DNA of 64,000 nt from Lutraria lutraria (taxonomy: Eukaryota > Mollusca > Bivalvia > Venerida > Mactridae). Made by a program: the position numbers and the translations under genes. The notes beneath the pieces are model-generated. The model saw nothing but the letters and a program-made list of their open reading frames with translations, was not told the DNA's origin and made no database searches. Positions 61,301 through 64,000 of this stretch are shown here, one piece after another. Every line of letters starts with the position of its first letter. Position 1 is the first letter of the stretch. The stretch is taken from the NCBI GenBank assembly GCA_964023205.1, contig OZ026850.1, forward strand, positions 2,688,368 to 2,752,367. Reading direction: 5' to 3'.

Positions 61301-62827
61301 TAGAAAATTCAAAAGCTCAGAAGCTGTTTTTTTTCTGCAACTTCCCACGGCTCGGATGATCGTGGGAGTCATTTTTGTGATGTGCTCGATTTCATTGAAA
61401 AAAAATCAGATCGTCTATGGGTGTACCTCTCTAGTAACTTTATTTTTTTTATGACATCGAAATTGCCATTGAATGAAAAAATTATGTTAATTTAGTACAT
61501 GTAGTTACATATTTTTAGATGATTAAAGACTAGCTGGTTATTTTGATAATGTAGCGGTATGATATATTGTATTTCTAAATTGGCTGGGATATTCACCAGC
61601 CCGATTAGCTCAGGTGGTAGAGCATCTTACTTGCAAGCAGGATGTCGCAGGTTCGAGCCCTGCTTCAGGTACATTATTTTCCTCCTATTACGATTATAAT
61701 CGCCATGGTTACGTACATATTTCAGTTAAGGATCACCTTACTGACAGATTTGCCTGTGCAAGTTGATGGAGAGCCATGGATACAGCCTGCAGGTCAAGTT
61801 GTAGTACTACGCTCTGCTTTAAAGGTACCTAGTCTATGTATCTCTACAATTATTTTATTATACCATATTTATATAGCCCTTTTTTCATGTAATTACACGT
61901 TCAAAAGTGCTGTACAATCACGATTACGACATGGTTAAAACAATATGTAATGAATACAAACATGTTAGTCAAAAATGATATGGGTGAAATATATACAACT
62001 ATTGACAAATTTATAAGTCAACAAATCCACCATTAATTTATGCATACAAGTAAGGTACACAATAATTCTAAAATGATTCAAGTCCGGTTGGCTTCGTAAG
62101 CTGTTTGGCCAGTCCACACGCGCAATACTCCACCAGCCGGTGTTCACTGTTCACTACGCAATATATTTTAATGTCTAAGTAACAAGGTAAAAATACTTGA
62201 GATCGCTCGCCAATCTCAAATCCTGTTAAGTTTTTTGTCATTTTGCTAAGTTAATTAAGTTAAAACATAGATGATACTAATCATACAAAATTCCATCTAT
62301 GTGTATTCAAACCAGTGTTTTGCAGCCAACTGCAAAGAAAGGTCACCCTGTGAATAAAGGTCATTCTAAAAAAAACATTGATTATTTGGAACAAAGTAAA
62401 CTCTGAATAAAGGCCATGTATCAATAAAGACCACATTTTGTCTTATAGCAAGAGTGGTCTTTTTTCACAAACTTGACTGTTAATGATCTAAATTTGTATT
62501 CGAACGTCTTAAAGCTATATCATTTCCAACGTAAATTGCAGCATTTGTTCTGTATGTAGAAAGCATTGCATGTTAGAGTTCTGTTAGTCTTGACAGAAAT
62601 ATATCAGCTTAATTAAAGGCCAGATGATTTGCTGCATTGAAAGAACAATTTTTGAATTGACTAGTATTTAATTGTATGAATTTTCTATTTTTTTTCAGGC
62701 AACAATGTTGAAGAAAAGTAAGAATAAAATAAGAAGGCGCAATACAGAACCTAGTATATTTTTTCCAGAAAATGACAGCTTAAAAGCTCAGTCGCCCAGT
62801 GACGAAAATAGTACTGGACCCCTTTAA
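33695..62827 (+). CDS. DGKQ: Diacylglycerol kinase theta (type V), 21 coding exons, 948 aa
   Basis: The enzyme phosphorylates diacylglycerol to phosphatidic acid at membranes and in the nucleus. Exons: 33695-33872, 42636-42818, 43550-43638, 44795-44926, 46203-46344, 48073-48195, 48688-48785, 49466-49538, 52099-52249, 53323-53413, 54237-54350, 54821-54971, 55768-55925, 56845-56996, 57494-57642, 58224-58332, 59174-59377, 60177-60332, 60818-60983, 61726-61824, 62699-62827. Every junction is GT-AG and the phases close to 949 codons (human 942 aa). Three C1 domains (about 28-77, 91-138, 157-207) are followed by Ras-association-like regions (about 284-485), the kinase catalytic domain with GGDGT (628-632) and the accessory domain ending in a basic tail. 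Three C1 domains plus RA define type V. The ATG at 33695 has a strong Kozak context; an in-frame ATG at 33650 is possible. A 9-nt microexon (47370-47378) would add three residues. Confidence 0.95.
34969..37518. mobile_element. 2.55-kb non-autonomous hAT-like DNA transposon in DGKQ intron 1
   Basis: CAGGGGTCGGCC at the left and GGCCGACCCCTG at the right are perfect 12-bp terminal inverted repeats, typical of hAT ends. CATACA flanks both sides (34963-34968, 37519-37524). No transposase-like frame is visible, so it should depend on another element. Contains an internal ~35-bp tandem array (36752-36886). Confidence 0.75.
36752..36886 (+). repeat. ~35-bp tandem array inside the hAT-like element
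   Basis: About four units of AAAAGGAGTATATATATGGC and related variants, alternating ATATATATGGCCAT and ATCTATGTGGCAAT versions. Confidence 0.8.
38935..39142. repeat. Family H repeat ('GGTGTCCGCTCTCTAATTC'), copy 1
   Basis: About 200 bp with GGTGTCCGCTCTCTAATTC, GATCCTCACCA-like and CAATCGGCCCAGG blocks. Other copies: 46718-46943, 50543-50778, 54003-54207, 62908-63092, all in or just after DGKQ. Confidence 0.75.
39732..40193. repeat. 462-bp element with TAGAGCTGGG inverted ends (DGKQ intron 1)
   Basis: TAGAGCTGGG and CCCAGCTCTA are perfect terminal inverts, each followed inward by ATCGGT/ACCGAT. The interior is rich in TATCGCGATA palindromes. Confidence 0.75.
40321..40497. repeat. Short element related to family E (DGKQ intron 1)
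   Basis: Ends CAGGCCCCTTTTT and AAAAAAGGGCTG. A near relative is at 45977-46168 in intron 4, and another with CAGGGC ends at 58917-59095. Confidence 0.6.
41687..42012. repeat. Family D element, copy 2, with 5-bp target duplication
   Basis: Starts CAGGGATTTTTTGGGGG and ends AAAAAACCCTG, about 326 bp. GTATT directly precedes and follows it, consistent with a 5-bp target duplication. Confidence 0.8.
43671..43884 (+). repeat. 32-bp minisatellite directly after DGKQ exon 3
   Basis: AGTGTGTGTGACCTCTGAAA and onward repeats about 6.5 times at an exact 32-bp period, starting about 33 bp past the exon 3 donor. Confidence 0.9.
44220..44390 (+). repeat. 49-bp tandem repeat in DGKQ intron 3
   Basis: TGGGTGAGGTACTTTTCCAT begins at about 44231, 44280, 44329 and 44375: three 49-bp units and a shortened last one. 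Confidence 0.85.
44445..44619. repeat. Family C element (DGKQ intron 3)
   Basis: Bounded by CAGTACAACCTCTGC and TTGCACTGTA, with no insertion, so it serves as a reference for the interrupted copy at 12928. Confidence 0.75.
45066..45461. repeat. Family D element, copy 3 (DGKQ intron 4)
   Basis: A longer, diverged copy with the same TTCCCAAT and ATTGGTAGTAAATACC core, ending AAAAACCTG. Contains an extra ~70 bp around 45190-45275. Confidence 0.7.
45977..46168. repeat. Short element related to family E (DGKQ intron 4)
   Basis: Shares CCTTTTTATG, TGTTCCCC and AAAAAAGGGCTG with the element at 40321; ends about 35 bp before exon 5. Confidence 0.6.
46718..46943. repeat. Family H repeat, copy 2
   Basis: Same blocks as copy 1, in the intron between exons 5 and 6. 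Confidence 0.75.
47370..47378 (+). CDS. DGKQ: Candidate 9-nt alternative microexon of DGKQ
   Basis: Between exons 5 and 6, a pyrimidine tract and GCAG acceptor, nine bases (ACATCCCAA) and a perfect GTAAGT donor sit in order. Insertion keeps the phase-1 frame and adds three residues (Asn-Ile-Pro, with the flanking Thr codon kept) between the third C1 domain and the charged linker. It could also be a chance pairing of sites; transcripts would decide. Confidence 0.45.
48073..54971 (+). CDS. DGKQ: DGKQ exons 6-12: charged linker and Ras-association region
   Basis: Exon 6 encodes a Ser/Asp/Glu/Arg/Lys-rich linker ([10 protein letters not shown], then [14 protein letters not shown]). Exons 7-9 encode the first ubiquitin-like RA segment ([10 protein letters not shown] and FVGEKQLDE). 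Exons 9-12 encode the second ([24 protein letters not shown]), corresponding to the annotated RA domain of vertebrate DGK theta. The junctions have mixed phases, so exon skipping would mostly break the frame. Confidence 0.9.
50543..50778. repeat. Family H repeat, copy 3
   Basis: Same blocks, in intron 8. Confidence 0.75.
51282..51848. repeat. Family C element with internal insertion (DGKQ intron 8)
   Basis: Left end CAGTGCACCCTCTC and right end GGTTGTACTGTA match family C. About 380 bp of unrelated AT-rich sequence (about 51361-51740) separates them. Confidence 0.65.
52500..52575 (-). repeat. tRNA-derived (SINE head-like) sequence in DGKQ intron 9
   Basis: On the minus strand TGGCCAAGTAGTTAGTG (box A-like) is followed by GGTTCGAATCTC (box B). 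The middle segment GGACTAGTAACCCAAAGA aligns with the plus-strand sequence at about 543-560. Confidence 0.5.
54003..54207. repeat. Family H repeat, copy 4
   Basis: Same blocks, in intron 10, ending about 30 bp before exon 11. Confidence 0.75.
55250..55700. repeat. 'CCCCGCAAACAAAGTTTGAGAG' family repeat (DGKQ intron 12)
   Basis: Begins with CCCGCAAACAAAGTTTGAG and GGTCGGTCGGTCGGTCCGC. It includes an internal ~180-bp duplication (TTTCACATTxTTxAA... GTGCACACAATTTTCATT). Related pieces: 2275-2620 in reverse, and 57030-57090. Confidence 0.7.
55768..62827 (+). CDS. DGKQ: DGKQ exons 13-21: catalytic and accessory kinase domains
   Basis: Exon 14 opens the catalytic domain ([13 protein letters not shown]). 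Exon 15 has the ATP-site motif CGGDGTVGW (Asp630) and LPLGTG, completed in exon 16 ([10 protein letters not shown]). Exons 17-20 form the accessory domain ([56 protein letters not shown]). Exon 21 gives a basic patch ([13 protein letters not shown]) and a Ser-rich end, then TAA at 62825-62827. All expected catalytic residues are present. Confidence 0.95.
55967..56146. repeat. Family C element (DGKQ intron 13)
   Basis: Begins at CAGTGCAACAACCTCTCC about 40 bp past exon 13 and ends in GCAGAGGTTGTACC. Confidence 0.75.
56589..56750. repeat. Family B element (DGKQ intron 13)
   Basis: Bounded by CAGTCAAACCTGG and GTTTGACTG, with inverted CCTTTATT arms; about 95 bp before exon 14. Confidence 0.8.
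58917..59095. repeat. CAGGGCTTTTT-ended element (DGKQ intron 16)
   Basis: Begins CAGGGCTTTTTTTCAC and ends in GGCCCCTGCTACAG, with GGGGAAA motifs inside; about 80 bp before exon 17. Confidence 0.55.
59368..59560 (+). repeat. Diverged ~75-bp triplicate overlapping the DGKQ exon 17 donor
   Basis: GATAAATTTAATAGTCGGTA at the exon end recurs as GATAAATTTAATAGTCGCTA near 59428 and GATAAATTTATAAGTTGGTG near 59500, each followed by related sequence. The exon end and donor thus lie within the first unit. Confidence 0.8.
61599..61671 (+). tRNA. tRNA-Ala-like sequence (anticodon TGC position), probably a pseudogene or SINE head
   Basis: The 73-nt layout is canonical: 7-nt acceptor strand, GCTC/GAGC D stem, a 7-nt loop CTTGCAA (TGC at the anticodon), a 5-nt variable loop, perfect GCAGG/CCTGC T stem with TTCGAGC, and a discriminator A. 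Box A (TAGCTCAGGTGG) and box B (GGTTCGAGCCC) are intact and a TTTT run follows. Yet the acceptor and anticodon stems each have about two mismatches, so a functional tRNA is doubtful. It lies in DGKQ intron 19, sense orientation, about 55 bp before exon 20. Confidence 0.45.
62320..62482. repeat. Family B element, diverged (DGKQ intron 20)
   Basis: Contains AATAAAGGCCATG and the opposed TGGTCTTTTTTCAC arm, ending in ACTTGACTG. More diverged than the other copies. Confidence 0.65.
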
Positions 62828-62907
62828 CATAGTATGTTATCAAAGTATGAAACTATTTTCTTACAATTCATCTTGTAGCAATACTTTCAATGATTTTTTA
62901 TAACGGG

Positions 62908-63092
62908 TCGTATTATGGAAACACCCATGGTTGGCGGGGAGGGTGGGTGGTTTTCACAACGGTGTCTACTTTGTAATTCAAACAGTCTTATTCAGATCCT
63001 CAACAAACTTGTTTATTTGAGAGCTCGGCCAAGTTCGATAACCAGCCCAATCGGCCCAGGAACATCTGAGTTATGGCCCTTGACGCTAAATT
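62908..63092. repeat. Family H repeat, copy 5
   Basis: Same blocks, 80 bp past the DGKQ stop, probably in the 3' UTR. Confidence 0.7.
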
Positions 63093-63186
63093 AATAACAG
63101 CAAAGTTATATCTTTCACTGTGCACATTTGCATTTACAAGTTAATCTCTGTGGTTTTCCAATCTTGGCAATAACTATTACAATCCT

Positions 63187-63217
63187 GTATTTTCGTTGGG
63201 CTTAATTTTCAATAGTA
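63187..63217 (-). repeat. Family A terminal fragment
   Basis: Only the terminal stretch of family A (TTTTCGTTGGGCTTAATTTT) is present, downstream of DGKQ. Confidence 0.6.
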
Positions 63218-63755
63218 TTACAATAGTCAAAACTGGTCCCAATAATCACCCCTAGTATTAATCTGTTATTTGGGGCCTCCATGATCGAGTTGTGCTGGTT
63301 TCCGACTTTTGAATGTTGTTCAAGGTCAGGTTCAATACTTGACATTTTCATTTTAATAAGTACAAAATTAATGTTCGCAATGATTAGAAAGCGTGTTGTG
63401 TTCAAGACCTCTGTGATCAAAGTCATGGTGTGTGTTCTAAGGTCAACAGGTATATTTAGGTCTGGTCCATATCTCTACCCACTTGCCCTCAAAAATGTCT
63501 AGCTATAATTGTGATCAAATTGGTGTCAGCGTCTGCGTCATGCAAAAACTTTAATGTAGCTTATACCTCAGAAAATATTAGAGATAGCAACATGAAACTT
63601 CATTAGTGGATAGATCTCACTGAGGCAGTGAACAGATGAGCACTGGCACCGCTGGCAGCACTTTAGTTTTCAATCAAATAGGGGTCTCTATGTTACATTG
63701 CTGTTGTTCGTTCATTTGTTTTGTATGATATTTTATTTGATAAAATTATTTTCTG

Positions 63756-63764
63756 AATAAAAAA
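63756..63764 (+). terminator. Candidate DGKQ poly(A) signal
   Basis: AATAAA lies about 930 bp past the DGKQ stop. The UTR between would include a family H repeat (62908-63092). A pyrimidine-rich acceptor-like TTTTCAG follows at about 63783-63789, so the 3' end could be more complex. Confidence 0.3.
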
Positions 63765-64000
63765 ATGTTTCTTCTTTTTTCTTTTCAGGTATGTTTCACT
63801 AAATCTTTCCTATGTGTTGACATTGTACACATGTATATAATAACTGACCTTATTAATTATGTGATCGTAAGACTTTGACAGCATACAAGTGTAAAATTGT
63901 GCGAGTTATTCTGTACCTTGTGTATGTGCGATACTTATTACTTTTGTTTGTTTGAATTTTGAACGTTCCAGAAGCACGCATGAGTTAACATGTCTTATTT

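Overview
This is a window of eukaryotic nuclear DNA, AT-rich and intron-rich, from an animal. Six conserved animal genes can be followed across canonical GT-AG introns. The densely packed short inverted-repeat elements, and the closeness of the proteins to vertebrate families, suggest a lophotrochozoan, most likely a bivalve mollusc. That placement is an inference from style, not a proven match.

Layout: (1) 1-4.3 kb, gene-free and repeat-bearing. (2) 4.56-10.07 kb, minus strand: a six-exon TDP2 (tyrosyl-DNA phosphodiesterase 2) gene with a decayed copy of its last exon just downstream. (3) 11.10-12.45 kb, plus strand: a single-exon class I protein arginine methyltransferase, PRMT6-like, head-to-head with TDP2. 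(4) 12.5-18.1 kb: a nested field of MITE-like elements. (5) 18.14-21.32 kb, plus strand: a three-exon TASK-type two-pore K+ channel (KCNK3/9 group). (6) 21.94-25.15 kb, minus strand: a four-exon animal lipoxygenase, tail-to-tail with the channel. (7) 28.47-30.19 kb, minus strand: an intronless FAM187-type Ig-domain membrane protein. (8) 33.70-62.83 kb, plus strand: a complete diacylglycerol kinase theta (DGKQ) gene with 21 coding exons plus a candidate 9-nt microexon. Its introns are full of interspersed repeats and carry a 2.55-kb hAT-like non-autonomous transposon.

All exon junctions were worked out by hand from splice consensus, reading phase and family alignment. The phases close exactly in every multi-exon gene: TDP2 344 aa, channel 360 aa, lipoxygenase 679 aa, DGK theta 948 aa.

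The genes do not form a pathway. DGK theta, the lipoxygenase and TASK channels all touch lipid or G-protein signalling in animals, but nothing in the sequence shows they work together here. The non-coding DNA is dominated by at least eight families of short elements, several with clear terminal inverted repeats. The points most worth a second look are the altered metal-ligand loop of the lipoxygenase, two MITEs lying against the splice acceptors of the K+ channel, the DGKQ microexon, the triplicated donor region in DGKQ, the duplicated TDP2 terminal exon and several long perfect hairpins. I found no clearly novel multi-gene system.
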